From: Deltaproteobacteria bacterium
GTDB taxonomy: Bacteria > Desulfobacterota > DSM-4660 > Desulfatiglandales > HGW-15
Direction of reading: 5' to 3'
Length of the DNA: 40,106 nucleotides
Assembly: GCA_019308985.1 (NCBI GenBank)
Contig: JAFDHB010000013.1
Location: 1-40,106 of the forward strand
Below are positions 23,920-32,526 of the stretch, piece after piece. The notes beneath the pieces were generated by a model. The model did not search any database and was not told the origin of the DNA. It was given only the letters and a program-made list of their open reading frames with translations. Numbering within the stretch: position 1 is the first letter of the stretch; each line of letters starts with the position of its first letter. Both the position numbers and the translations under genes were made by a program.

Positions 23920-25222
23920 GGACAAGCAGTTGGCGCTTATGGGTGGAAGACCTTTAAATTCGAAGCCTTTTCCCGAATACAATACGATTGGACGTGAGGA
24001 AAGGGAGGCTGTGCTGAGAGTATTGGAATCGGGGCGACTATCTGATTTCGTTGCAACTCCGGGGGATTTGTTCTGGGGTGGCAAGCGAGTAAGGTTGCTA
24101 GAAGAAGCTTTTGCAGAATATTTCGAAGTCCCTTATGCCATAGCTGTGAATTCAGCCACATCCGGTCTTTATTGCGCACTTATGGCCATGGGTATTGGGC
24201 CTGGCGATGAGGTGATAGTCCCACCCTATACGATGAGTGCCACTGCGACGACAGTACTTATGACAGGGGCTATTCCTATTTTTGCTGATATTGAGCCACA
24301 TACCTTTGGGCTAGATCCATCATCAGTAAAGAATGCCCTCTCCCCCTACACTCGGGGCATTGTAGCAGTAAACCTTTTCGGCCATCCAGCTCAGCTTCAT
24401 GAATTGAAGCAAATAGCGGAAGAAAAAGATCTGTTTCTTTTGGAGGATAATGCTCAGGCACCGGGAGCCGTATACAAGGGAAAGTACACAGGAACCATCG
24501 GTGACGCGGGTGTTTTTAGCTTCAATAGGCACAAAACGATTCAATGTGGGGAAGGCGGTGTGGTTATTACTCGTAGCGCTGAGATTGCAAGGAAATGTGC
24601 CTTGGTGAGAAACCACGGCGAATGCATTGTCGGAGAATGGGACCAAAGGGATATTGTCAATTCTATTGGAGGAAACTACCGGATGACTGAACTGGAGGCA
24701 GCTGTGGCGTACTGCCAGTTCAGAAAGCTCGAAGCATTGAATAGCAGGAGAATTGAGCTAGCAGACTATCTAACACAAAGAATCAAGAACATTGGTGGTA
24801 TTTTACCACCGAAAGTCGAAGAAAGCTGCAAACATGTATATTATTTCTATGTGATGAGATACGATGAGGAGAAGATCGGAATTCCCCGGGACCTCTTTGT
24901 GGAAGCAGTCAATGCCGAAGGAGTTTACCTAAGAGCTGGGTACCTCGAGCCGCTCTATATGCTTCCTCTTTTTCAAAGGAAGATATGCTTCGGAGGCAGC
25001 GGATACCCGTTCCGCTTGAATCCCCGAAAGTCTCAAGTAAAATACACACGTGGCCTTTGCCCTGTGGTTGAGAAGCTACAAGACAAGGAGATCATTCTCA
25101 CAAACATTACGTACCCACCTCTCAAAGAGAGAGAAATGGAAGTTTTTTTGGGAGCAGTCGAAAAGGTTTTCGAAAAAAAGAAGGATCTATTGTTGTGGGA
25201 TTGTCAAAGGCAGAAAAGGTGA
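23912..25222 (+). CDS. DegT/DnrJ/EryC1/StrS-family aminotransferase
   Basis: A 436-residue PLP enzyme. The opening LALMGGRPL...YNTIGREE is that of larger DegT members. NSATSGLYCAL binds cofactor phosphate, LEDNAQAPGA at 177-186 has an asparagine where many members have alanine (EDNAQ instead of EDAAQ), and Lys208 in FNRHKTIQCGEGG forms the Schiff base. ATG 23912 overlaps the preceding stop; GTG 23900 is possible. It probably works on the keto product of the adjoining oxidoreductase. It is not the usual PseC, LegC or WbpE sequence type, so the sugar is unassigned. Confidence 0.82.
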   Translation: MNKDKQLALMGGRPLNSKPFPEYNTIGREEREAVLRVLESGRLSDFVATPGDLFWGGKRVRLLEEAFAEYFEVPYAIAVNSATSGLYCALMAMGIGPGDEVIVPPYTMSATATTVLMTGAIPIFADIEPHTFGLDPSSVKNALSPYTRGIVAVNLFGHPAQLHELKQIAEEKDLFLLEDNAQAPGAVYKGKYTGTIGDAGVFSFNRHKTIQCGEGGVVITRSAEIARKCALVRNHGECIVGEWDQRDIVNSIGGNYRMTELEAAVAYCQFRKLEALNSRRIELADYLTQRIKNIGGILPPKVEESCKHVYYFYVMRYDEEKIGIPRDLFVEAVNAEGVYLRAGYLEPLYMLPLFQRKICFGGSGYPFRLNPRKSQVKYTRGLCPVVEKLQDKEIILTNITYPPLKEREMEVFLGAVEKVFEKKKDLLLWDCQRQKR

Positions 25223-25232
25223 GGTATTTGTA

Positions 25233-26237
25233 TTGCTACTCCTAGCTACCCACCAAATTGCATCAGCTGGATACGTATCAGCCGTGATTGATCTGAACAC
25301 TCTCGTGAATCAAGTGCCTTACCGCATTCTCGCTTCCGGGTATTCGAGAAGAGCCTTCTATGAGAGAGGTTTAAGATTTGTGGACTGTGAAGGCTGGTCG
25401 CGGGATAAAATGAGGCGATGGATCAAGGAGACTAATCCTAGTTTTATCTTAGCTTCGACTTCAATTGGTACAGATTTTGAGCATCACATCACGAGGATCG
25501 GTGCTGAGTTAGGAATTGGTACAGCGCAATTTTTGGACCATTGGGTGAACGCGAAGTGGCGTTTTAAGGATTCGGAGGGAAGAACTCTCTGGCCTGACTA
25601 TGTTCTGACGGTTACTTCAGAGGATGCCTCGCTTCTGGTTACAGAAGGACTTCCGAAGGATAGGGCGATTGTCATTGGGCAGCCCGAATGGGAAAGCTTT
25701 GTTCGGCATGAGTTCAAGGTGAAGGATGCAGGGCATGTTTTATTGATCACTCAGCCTATTCGGAAATACTATGGATCACATCTAGGCTATGATGAGAGAG
25801 ATTTCATTAGAGAAGTCCTGAGAGTATTGCGGTCTTCGCGATATGCAAAGAGAAAGACTGTTTTGGCTCTTCACCCGGAGAATAGCCTGGAAGAATTGGA
25901 GTTGGCTAATGGGTCTAGGATTGAAGTAATGGGCGGGGTCACTTCAACGATTCTGGAACAAAGCAGTTTAGTTATTGGAATGTATTCGAGTATTCTCATA
26001 AAGAGTGCCCTTATGGGAATCCCCACAGTTAGTTTTCAGCCGGTTAAGAACCGTACGGTGGCAGCATGTGGACTTCGGCAATTCATTACTACAGTGAAGA
26101 GCAGGGAGCAGTTGTCTAAGGTCATCGCTGCTCCGAGGATTTTGGAGGGTATAGGTATTCTCAGGGCATTTGTAGAAGGGAGTTCTCGAAGGTTGGAAAG
26201 ATTTCTGTTAGAAAGGCTGGGAATGAGAAGTGAATAG
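25233..26237 (+). CDS. putative GT-B-like surface carbohydrate transferase
   Basis: About 334 residues. LLLATHQIASAGYVSAVIDLNTLVNQ opens the protein; WPDYVLTVTSEDASLLVTEGLP and VIGQPEW resemble capsule-type GT-B enzymes, and LVIGMYSSILIKSALMGIPTVSFQ is the donor-side loop, comparable to motifs in the proteins at 6786 and 20133. I cannot name the family. The open frame reaches back to 25050, inside the aminotransferase gene, but TTG 25233 with GGTGAGG 8 nt upstream is the best start and avoids a long overlap. Its end overlaps the next gene by 8 bp. Confidence 0.5.
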   Translation: MLLLATHQIASAGYVSAVIDLNTLVNQVPYRILASGYSRRAFYERGLRFVDCEGWSRDKMRRWIKETNPSFILASTSIGTDFEHHITRIGAELGIGTAQFLDHWVNAKWRFKDSEGRTLWPDYVLTVTSEDASLLVTEGLPKDRAIVIGQPEWESFVRHEFKVKDAGHVLLITQPIRKYYGSHLGYDERDFIREVLRVLRSSRYAKRKTVLALHPENSLEELELANGSRIEVMGGVTSTILEQSSLVIGMYSSILIKSALMGIPTVSFQPVKNRTVAACGLRQFITTVKSREQLSKVIAAPRILEGIGILRAFVEGSSRRLERFLLERLGMRSE

Positions 26238-27294
26238 GATAGTGCTAGAGAAGCTGATGTTAACCGCTGACTCGACGATCAAAGATGCTATCGAGACTTT
26301 GACTCACCATGAGGTGGGAATGATATTGGTAGTTGATGATGAGCAGAGGTTGATAGGTGTTGTCGTAGATAGTGACATACGGCGAGGTTTCCTGGAAGGA
26401 TGCAATATGAATAGCAGCCTTGCCGATGTTATGAATGAAAGCCCTTATACCCTTCCGGCCAAGGTCAGCAACGAGGAATTGAAGAAAGAATTTAAGAGAT
26501 ATCCGCGAAGTTGCATTCCTCTCGTTGACGAGGAAGGTCGCGTTTGTGATTTGGCGCTCCTATCTGACCATTTTGCAGTCGATGGCCGAAAGGATAATTT
26601 CGTGGTCCTTATGGCAGGGGGATTTGGAAAGAGGCTTCAGCCTCTGACTGACAACCTTCCCAAACCCATGGTAAAAGTAGGGGGGAAGCCGATCCTTGAA
26701 TTACTGGTGAGACATCTCTCCAGGCAGGGGTTTTGGAGATTCATCATGGTCATAAACCACTTCGGTGATCAAATAAGGACATACTTCGGAAATGGGCATA
26801 GGTGGAATGTGGATATTGAGTATGTCGAAGAAGGGAAAATGATGGGAACGGCCGGTGGGCTTTCGCTCATTGAAAAGGAATTAGAGGAGCCATTTATTGT
26901 CATGAATGCAGATCTTCTCACAAACGTAGATTGTCAGTCTCTTATTGATTTCCACGTGATGGAAAAGGGCAAGGCCACGGTTTGTGTAAGGGAGTATAAC
27001 ATTCAAATTCCTTTTGGTGTGGTGCAAGTTGAGGAAGGTCGTCTGGTTAGTATGGATGAGAAGCCATTACAGCGTTTTTTTGTGAACGCAGGGATTTATG
27101 TCTTTGAGCCGGACGTCCTGAAGCTGGTTAAGGAATACGAAGCAGCGGATATGCCAGATGTTCTCCAAAGGGTGAACACGAGGTACCCAGGAGCTATCGC
27201 ATGCTTTCCCATTACTGAGTACTGGTTAGATATAGGAAGGATAGACGACTACGAGAAAGCGCAGAAGGAGTACGAGAAGGTCTTCAAAAAATGA
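26230..27294 (+). CDS. ptmE: CBS-domain sugar-phosphate nucleotidyltransferase (PtmE-like)
   Basis: A 354-residue fusion. Two CBS domains (residues about 5-118; VGMILVVDDEQRLIGVV and SDIRRGF) precede a nucleotidyltransferase domain that starts near 124 with VVLMAGGFGKRLQPLT. KPMVKVGGKPI and NADLLTNVD follow, the latter giving a metal-binding aspartate. This layout matches Campylobacter PtmE, which makes GDP-glucosamine for legionaminic acid. It leads directly into legB (ATGA overlap) and legC, supporting a GDP-linked legionaminic route. GTG 26230 overlaps the previous stop region. Confidence 0.85.
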   Translation: MNRIVLEKLMLTADSTIKDAIETLTHHEVGMILVVDDEQRLIGVVVDSDIRRGFLEGCNMNSSLADVMNESPYTLPAKVSNEELKKEFKRYPRSCIPLVDEEGRVCDLALLSDHFAVDGRKDNFVVLMAGGFGKRLQPLTDNLPKPMVKVGGKPILELLVRHLSRQGFWRFIMVINHFGDQIRTYFGNGHRWNVDIEYVEEGKMMGTAGGLSLIEKELEEPFIVMNADLLTNVDCQSLIDFHVMEKGKATVCVREYNIQIPFGVVQVEEGRLVSMDEKPLQRFFVNAGIYVFEPDVLKLVKEYEAADMPDVLQRVNTRYPGAIACFPITEYWLDIGRIDDYEKAQKEYEKVFKK

Positions 27295-28286
27295 GTGAAT
27301 GGCAGGACAAGCGGATAGTCGTGACAGGTGCCGGAGGCTTCATTGGGAGCCATCTGGTGGAAAGGTTGGTAAAGGAAGGCGCTTCAGTTAAGGCTTTTGT
27401 GCATTACAATTCACGCAGTGACTGGGGAAACATCGAATACCTGGATGATGAAATCTTGGAAAAGGTCGAGGTAACCGCCGGTGACCTTACAGACCCATTC
27501 TGTGTTGAAAAAACGCTCGAAGGCTCCGAGATCGTTTTTCATCTTGGCGCCCTCATTGCCATCCCTTATTCCTATGTAGCTCCTTGGCAGTTCGCCCATA
27601 CTAACGTTCAAGGAACCGTCAATGTCTTGGAAGCGTGCCGTAAGCACCGTGTTGAAAGGATTGTTCACACGTCCACGTCGGAGGTCTATGGGACGGCACT
27701 CTACACCCCTATAGATGAAAAACATCCCTTGCAGGCCCAATCCCCCTATTCTGCCTCGAAAATAGGGGCAGACAAGATAGCGGAAAGCTATTATCGGTCC
27801 TATGATCTCCCTATTTCAATTATTCGGCCCTTCAATACCTTTGGGCCGCGACAATCCGCTCGAGCAGTCATACCAACCATTATCTCTCAGGGGATGAAGA
27901 GCAGCGAGATCAAGCTGGGTGCATTAGATCCCATAAGGGACCTGACGTACGTTGCGGACACTGTTGAGGGTTTCTTGGCAATTGCAAGGGCGCGGAAAGC
28001 CTTAGGCGAAGTGGTGAACGTTGGATCCGGAAAAGGGATAAGAATCAAGGACCTGGCTTATCTTATCTTGGACAGAATGGGGAAAAGGAGTGTGACGATT
28101 GTCTCAGAAAAGCAAAGGCAGCGACCGGAGAGAAGCGAGGTCTATGAATTGGTATGCGATAACAGTAAGGCCAGATCGTTGTGTAACTGGGAGCCGAAGA
28201 TTAGACTCGGAGAAGGGTTGGAAAAGACGATCGAATGGTTTGGCCGTGATGAGGCTCATCTGAAATCGAATATCTATAACATTTGA
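27291..28286 (+). CDS. legB: LegB-type NDP-sugar 4,6-dehydratase
   Basis: A 331-residue extended SDR dehydratase. GAGGFIGSH at 13-21 binds NAD. SAS-type catalytic residues are Ser128-129 (HTSTSEVYG), Tyr153 and Lys157 (SPYSASK). The segments NSRSDWGNIEYL, LGALIAIPYSYVAP and PFNTFGPRQSARAVIPTII match LegB, which makes the 4-keto-6-deoxy sugar from GDP-GlcNAc in legionaminic acid synthesis. Related enzymes use UDP-GlcNAc (PglF is a different subfamily). ATG 27291 overlaps the ptmE stop by ATGA, implying translational coupling. Confidence 0.9.
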   Translation: MSEWQDKRIVVTGAGGFIGSHLVERLVKEGASVKAFVHYNSRSDWGNIEYLDDEILEKVEVTAGDLTDPFCVEKTLEGSEIVFHLGALIAIPYSYVAPWQFAHTNVQGTVNVLEACRKHRVERIVHTSTSEVYGTALYTPIDEKHPLQAQSPYSASKIGADKIAESYYRSYDLPISIIRPFNTFGPRQSARAVIPTIISQGMKSSEIKLGALDPIRDLTYVADTVEGFLAIARARKALGEVVNVGSGKGIRIKDLAYLILDRMGKRSVTIVSEKQRQRPERSEVYELVCDNSKARSLCNWEPKIRLGEGLEKTIEWFGRDEAHLKSNIYNI

Positions 28287-28348
28287 GAGACTTCAAGGGA
28301 CAGAGGCCGTGGGCGCCTATCGGAAGAATTTTGGTTGCCTAGGAAGTC

Positions 28349-29509
28349 ATGGAAGAGGCTGAGAGCATAACAAGACTTATCGAGGCCGCCGTACGGGAAA
28401 TGTATGGAAAGAGCCAAGGGCCAATTCCGCTCCATTCACCGTACTTCAAAGGTTCTGAATGGGAATACGTTAGGAGTTGCTTGGAAAGCGGGTGGGTGTC
28501 TTCAGCAGGGTCATATGTGGAGCGCCTTGAGCAGGAAATAGAGCACTTCACAGGGACCCGGAACGCTATTGCGACAGTAAATGGAACATCCGCGCTGTAC
28601 ATGGCTCTTCTGGTATCGGGAATAGAGGCTGGTGATGAAGTCCTTTGCCCAGCCTTTTCCTTCGTGGGTACTGTCACACCCGTGATTTACTGTGGGGCTT
28701 ATCCTGTCTTCATGGACAGTGACGCCAGAACCATGGGCATTGACCCAAAGAAGATTCTGGAATTCATCTCTGACAGATGCGTCAAAGGAAAAGATGGATT
28801 GACCTATGACAGAGAAACGGGAAGAAAGGTGAAGGCCTGCATCCCGGTCCACACCTACGGCCACCCTGCAGAGATGAACTCCCTCGTTGAAGTATGCAAC
28901 GAACATAATGTTGTTGTCATTGAGGATGCCGCGGAAGCATTGGGGAGTTTTTACGAGAATAGGCATTGCGGAACGTTTGGGAGACTAGGGGTTCTGAGTT
29001 TCAATGGGAATAAGATCGTAACAACCGGGGGTGGAGGGATGATTCTGACTGATGACGATGCCTTGGCAAAAAGAGCAAGGCATCTTACGACCACTGCGAA
29101 AGTCAGGCATCCATGGAAGATCATGCATGATGAGGTGGGCTACAACTACAGGATGCCTAACCTCAATGCCGCCCTTGGTTGCGCGCAGATGGAGATGCTC
29201 AGCGAATTCTTGAGGAAGAAGAAAGAGCAGGCTCTGGAGTTTCATAGGGCTTTGAGCGGCAAAGGAGATCTTGAGGTCGTCGTTCCGGTATGCGGGGGCG
29301 CGAATCACTGGTTCAACCTAGTCAAGCTAAATCCCAAACATAGGAACGCCGTGCTAAGTAGGCTCAATGAAAAAGGAATACAGGCCAGAGCGGGCTGGAC
29401 TTTGATTTGTGATATGACGCCTTACGGAAAATACGAGACATACTGGGTTGAAGTGGCAAAGGAGTTGACTGCGTCCCTAATATGCCTGCCAAACGGTTTG
29501 CTAGACTGA
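28349..29509 (+). CDS. legC: LegC-type NDP-sugar aminotransferase
   Basis: A 386-residue PLP aminotransferase that adds the 4-amino group to the LegB product. IPLHSPYFKGSEWEYV and GWVSSAGSYVERLE are the LegC opening. NGTSALY at 78-84 binds phosphate, EDAAEALGS at 192-200 carries the PLP aspartate, and Lys222 in FNGNKIVTTGGGG is the Schiff-base residue. ATG 28349 lies 62 bp after legB with no clear ribosome site. The C-terminus ends in a short CLPNGLLD. Confidence 0.9.
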   Translation: MEEAESITRLIEAAVREMYGKSQGPIPLHSPYFKGSEWEYVRSCLESGWVSSAGSYVERLEQEIEHFTGTRNAIATVNGTSALYMALLVSGIEAGDEVLCPAFSFVGTVTPVIYCGAYPVFMDSDARTMGIDPKKILEFISDRCVKGKDGLTYDRETGRKVKACIPVHTYGHPAEMNSLVEVCNEHNVVVIEDAAEALGSFYENRHCGTFGRLGVLSFNGNKIVTTGGGGMILTDDDALAKRARHLTTTAKVRHPWKIMHDEVGYNYRMPNLNAALGCAQMEMLSEFLRKKKEQALEFHRALSGKGDLEVVVPVCGGANHWFNLVKLNPKHRNAVLSRLNEKGIQARAGWTLICDMTPYGKYETYWVEVAKELTASLICLPNGLLD

Positions 29510-29520
29510 TTTTTTTCGGT

Positions 29521-31125
29521 ATGAAGATAATCATCGACAAGCGATATCGTTGGAATTTCGAGAGCATGGACGACATCAGAATATGGTATGTAGGAGAAAA
29601 GAGTGCGGTTTGGCAAATCGTCGACCTCTGGAAGCAATATCCGAATGTACCACCAAAGCAATTGGAGGGTAGGCTCTCTACAACCGGGGGAAACTACGCA
29701 GCAATCATGGAGGATGGGGATAAAGTCCTGGGGGTTGTGGACAAGATAAGGAGTTATCCCATCTTTTATTTCCAAAAGGGTTCGGAATTTGCGATTTCTA
29801 ATTCGGCACGAAAATTGAGGGAAGAATTAGATTTAGATGAAATTGACGACATGTCGCTTCTTGAGTTTTGTATGGCGGCGTACGTCACAGGAAGAGAGAC
29901 GTTGTACAAGGATCTGTATCAGATTCAGGCAGGTGAGTATGTCTTCTGGAACCAGACGATTGAAAGCTTATGCAGAAAACGGTATTACCTTTTTCTGGGA
30001 AAGAAGTATAGAGAAGATGACGAAGAAGAACTTATTGAGGAATTGGATGAAAGAACAAATAGGGTTTTTCTTAGGGTCATTGAGCAAACTAAAGGGGATC
30101 CCATTTGGGTAGCCTTAAGCGGTGGGCTTGATTCAAGGCTGGTTTTATGCAAGTTAAAGCAAATCGGATGCCAGGAATTGAGGGCGTTTTCTTATGGGGC
30201 TCCTGGGAACTACGAGGCCAAGATAGCGAAGGAGGTGGCTGAGAAAGTTGGAGTTGAGTGGTGTTTCGTTCCATTAGGAATGCGAGAGGCTAGGCGTTTT
30301 TTTCATTCGGAGGAAAGGAGGAAGTACTGGAGCTTTGCAGACGGCCTAAGTGTAGTCCCGAATATGCAGGACATCGCGCCTCTCCTAAAGTTGTTTGCGG
30401 GGAAAAAGCTCCAGGAAAGCAGTGTTATTGTGAATGGACAATCTGGTGATTTTATCACCGGCGGCCACATACCGGCGTACTTCTTAGACGGAGGGAAGGA
30501 TCTATCACTGCTGTTCAGGAGGGCCATTGAAAAACACTACTCCCAATGGCTATCTTTGTTGAGTCAAGAGAATATTGGCAGAGTCACCAACAAGATAAGA
30601 GCCGCAATAGGTGCCCCTGAAGGGGAGAAGATTGACGGGCAGAGGCTGTCGAGTCTTTATGAACTGTGGGAGTGGCAAGAGAGACAGTGCAAGTATGTTA
30701 TTAACGGGCAGCGAATCTATGATTATTTGGGACTGAAATGGATTCTACCTCTCTGGGATGATGATTACCTGACTTATTGGGAAGAAATACCCCTTAACAT
30801 GAAATTCTCGCAACGTTTGTATAAGAGGTATCTGGAGAAATACGATTTCTTCGGTTGCTTTCGAAATTTCAAGCGAGAGGTGTGGAGATGGCCTGGTGTC
30901 ACGATTGCCGTTGTTCCTGTTGCTAGGATGGTAAGAGTGCTGTTTGGAAGGAAGTGCTCCGAAATGTTTTACCACTATTTCAAATATATAGGTCATTATC
31001 GACATTTTTACGCACCGTACGGGTTGAGGAACTACGTCAAATTTGCATCCAAAATACGTGGATCAGTAGCCCTGGACATTGATACCTGGATAAACGAGAA
31101 CCTTAATCAGAGAATTTTTGGATAG
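29521..31125 (+). CDS. asparagine-synthetase-like protein lacking the glutaminase cysteine
   Basis: A 534-residue protein. Residues about 50-150 resemble the Ntn glutaminase-like domain of AsnB (GGNYAAIMEDGDKVLGVVDKI, then AISNSARKL), but there is no Cys2 nucleophile. The synthetase domain has the PP-loop ALSGGLDS at 198-205 and FADGLSVVPNM...GQSGDFITGG, then a long C-terminal helical part. Such ammonia-dependent or repurposed proteins are found in glycan clusters and may amidate a sugar acid or peptide carboxyl. ATG 29521 is preferred; ATG 29482 in the same frame lies inside legC. Real substrate unknown. Confidence 0.75.
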   Translation: MKIIIDKRYRWNFESMDDIRIWYVGEKSAVWQIVDLWKQYPNVPPKQLEGRLSTTGGNYAAIMEDGDKVLGVVDKIRSYPIFYFQKGSEFAISNSARKLREELDLDEIDDMSLLEFCMAAYVTGRETLYKDLYQIQAGEYVFWNQTIESLCRKRYYLFLGKKYREDDEEELIEELDERTNRVFLRVIEQTKGDPIWVALSGGLDSRLVLCKLKQIGCQELRAFSYGAPGNYEAKIAKEVAEKVGVEWCFVPLGMREARRFFHSEERRKYWSFADGLSVVPNMQDIAPLLKLFAGKKLQESSVIVNGQSGDFITGGHIPAYFLDGGKDLSLLFRRAIEKHYSQWLSLLSQENIGRVTNKIRAAIGAPEGEKIDGQRLSSLYELWEWQERQCKYVINGQRIYDYLGLKWILPLWDDDYLTYWEEIPLNMKFSQRLYKRYLEKYDFFGCFRNFKREVWRWPGVTIAVVPVARMVRVLFGRKCSEMFYHYFKYIGHYRHFYAPYGLRNYVKFASKIRGSVALDIDTWINENLNQRIFG

Positions 31126-31137
31126 GAGATCGAGGCA

Positions 31138-31770
31138 GTGAATACTGAAAGAGTCCTCATTCTTGCCCCGCACACTGACGACGGGGAGTTCGGCTGTGGG
31201 GGGAGCATTGCCAAGTTTATTGAATCTGGAGCAATGGTATACTACGCAACATTTAGTTTATGTGAAGAGTCTATTCCGAAGGGTTTGCCGAAGGACATTT
31301 TGGAGAAAGAGGTGGTGAAGGCCAGTGAAGTTTGGGGAATAGGTAAATCGAATCTGCTGATATTTAGATACCCTGTTCGCCGCTTCGCTGAGCACCGGCA
31401 AGATATTCTTGAGGATTTGGTGGAACTGCAGCGAGACTTAAAGCCTACAACTGTTTTCGTCCCCTCCTTCAATGACCTTCATCAGGACCATCATATAGTT
31501 GCTCAGGAAGGAATGAGGGCGTTCAAGAAGACGACAGTATTAGCCTATGAGATGCCATGGAACAATATTACGTTCTCTACACAATTGTTCATTAAGCTCA
31601 GCAGTGAACATATAGATAAGAAACTGGCAGCATTGAGGGAATATAGATCTCAGAAGGAAAAACCTTACGCTAATGAAGAGTTCATTAGGAGCCTAGCGCG
31701 AATGAGGGGGGTTTCCATAGATGCTAGTTATGCTGAGGCGTTTGAAGTTGTAAGATGGATAATAGAATGA
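31138..31770 (+). CDS. PIG-L/LmbE family deacetylase
   Basis: A 210-residue zinc-dependent N-acetyl-sugar deacetylase. APHTDDGEFGCGG (from residue 10) gives metal ligand His12 and the Asp14-Asp15 pair. The HQDHH motif at 115-119 gives the third ligand (HxxH). Relatives remove acetyl from GlcNAc-type groups (PIG-L, MshB, BshB). GTG 31138 has GAGG and AGGAG upstream. It stands before the acyl-transfer genes, where it could expose the amine that the LpxD-like enzyme acylates. Confidence 0.87.
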   Translation: MNTERVLILAPHTDDGEFGCGGSIAKFIESGAMVYYATFSLCEESIPKGLPKDILEKEVVKASEVWGIGKSNLLIFRYPVRRFAEHRQDILEDLVELQRDLKPTTVFVPSFNDLHQDHHIVAQEGMRAFKKTTVLAYEMPWNNITFSTQLFIKLSSEHIDKKLAALREYRSQKEKPYANEEFIRSLARMRGVSIDASYAEAFEVVRWIIE

Positions 31771-31806
31771 GGTTGAGCTTTCAAATGAGCCTTTGGGTAA
31801 TGATAG

Positions 31807-32475
31807 ATGAGTAAACTAGTAGATCTCACTTTCGGCATAGAAGAAGGAATTTCAACATGTCCGACTCCTTGGCATCCGGTTGTTGAAGTTACTAAGATTG
31901 CAAGGCACTTTATTGAAGGAAGGGAGACTCGTAAAGTCACATTAGGTACGCATACTGGAACCCATATCGATGCCCCTTTGCATTTTCTCGCCGATGGCCA
32001 CAGCGTTGACCAGCTACCTTTAGAAATTTTGATAGGTGAGGCTTTGCTACTTGACTTCTCGGGAAAGAAGAATGGAGAAGAGATTAGTGAAGGGGAAATA
32101 GGGGAAAAACTCCTTGGTATTGAGGGGATAGAAAGGCTTGTCATCCGCACTGACTGGTCTGGGAAGTGGATGAAGCGAGGGTATTTTGAAGAATACCCGT
32201 ACCTTTCCCAGGGAGCTTGCGGATTCTTGATTCAAAAAGGGGTAAGGCTGTTGGGTATGGATACGCCTTCTCCTGATAATCCCAATGACAAAGCGGGATC
32301 GCTGCAGGATTCGCCAAATCATAAGAAGCTATTGGCAAATGGAATAGTTATTGTTGAATATCTCACAAATTTGAGGGAAATAGAGGGACAGCGGTTTTGG
32401 TTAATCGCTTTGCCGCTCAAGCTCCTTGGTTGTGATGGGGCTCCGGCTAGAGTGGTGGGCAAGATCAGGAAATGA
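31807..32475 (+). CDS. cyclase family protein (kynurenine formamidase-like hydrolase)
   Basis: A 222-residue member of the cyclase/KynB family. HTGTHIDAPLHF near residue 50 is the metal-binding HxGTHxDxPxH signature. The later TDWSGKW, LGMDTPSPDNP and the end GCDGAPARVV also fit. Known members hydrolyse N-formylkynurenine or related amides, or take part in polyketide ring closure. In this operon-like run it may hydrolyse or rearrange the acyl precursor, but that is a guess. ATG 31807 has a weak ribosome site. Confidence 0.83.
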   Translation: MSKLVDLTFGIEEGISTCPTPWHPVVEVTKIARHFIEGRETRKVTLGTHTGTHIDAPLHFLADGHSVDQLPLEILIGEALLLDFSGKKNGEEISEGEIGEKLLGIEGIERLVIRTDWSGKWMKRGYFEEYPYLSQGACGFLIQKGVRLLGMDTPSPDNPNDKAGSLQDSPNHKKLLANGIVIVEYLTNLREIEGQRFWLIALPLKLLGCDGAPARVVGKIRK

Positions 32476-32526
32476 TATGAAATTTGGACCGCAAAATGAG
32501 GAACCAAGGTCCATTAAGGGGGGACT

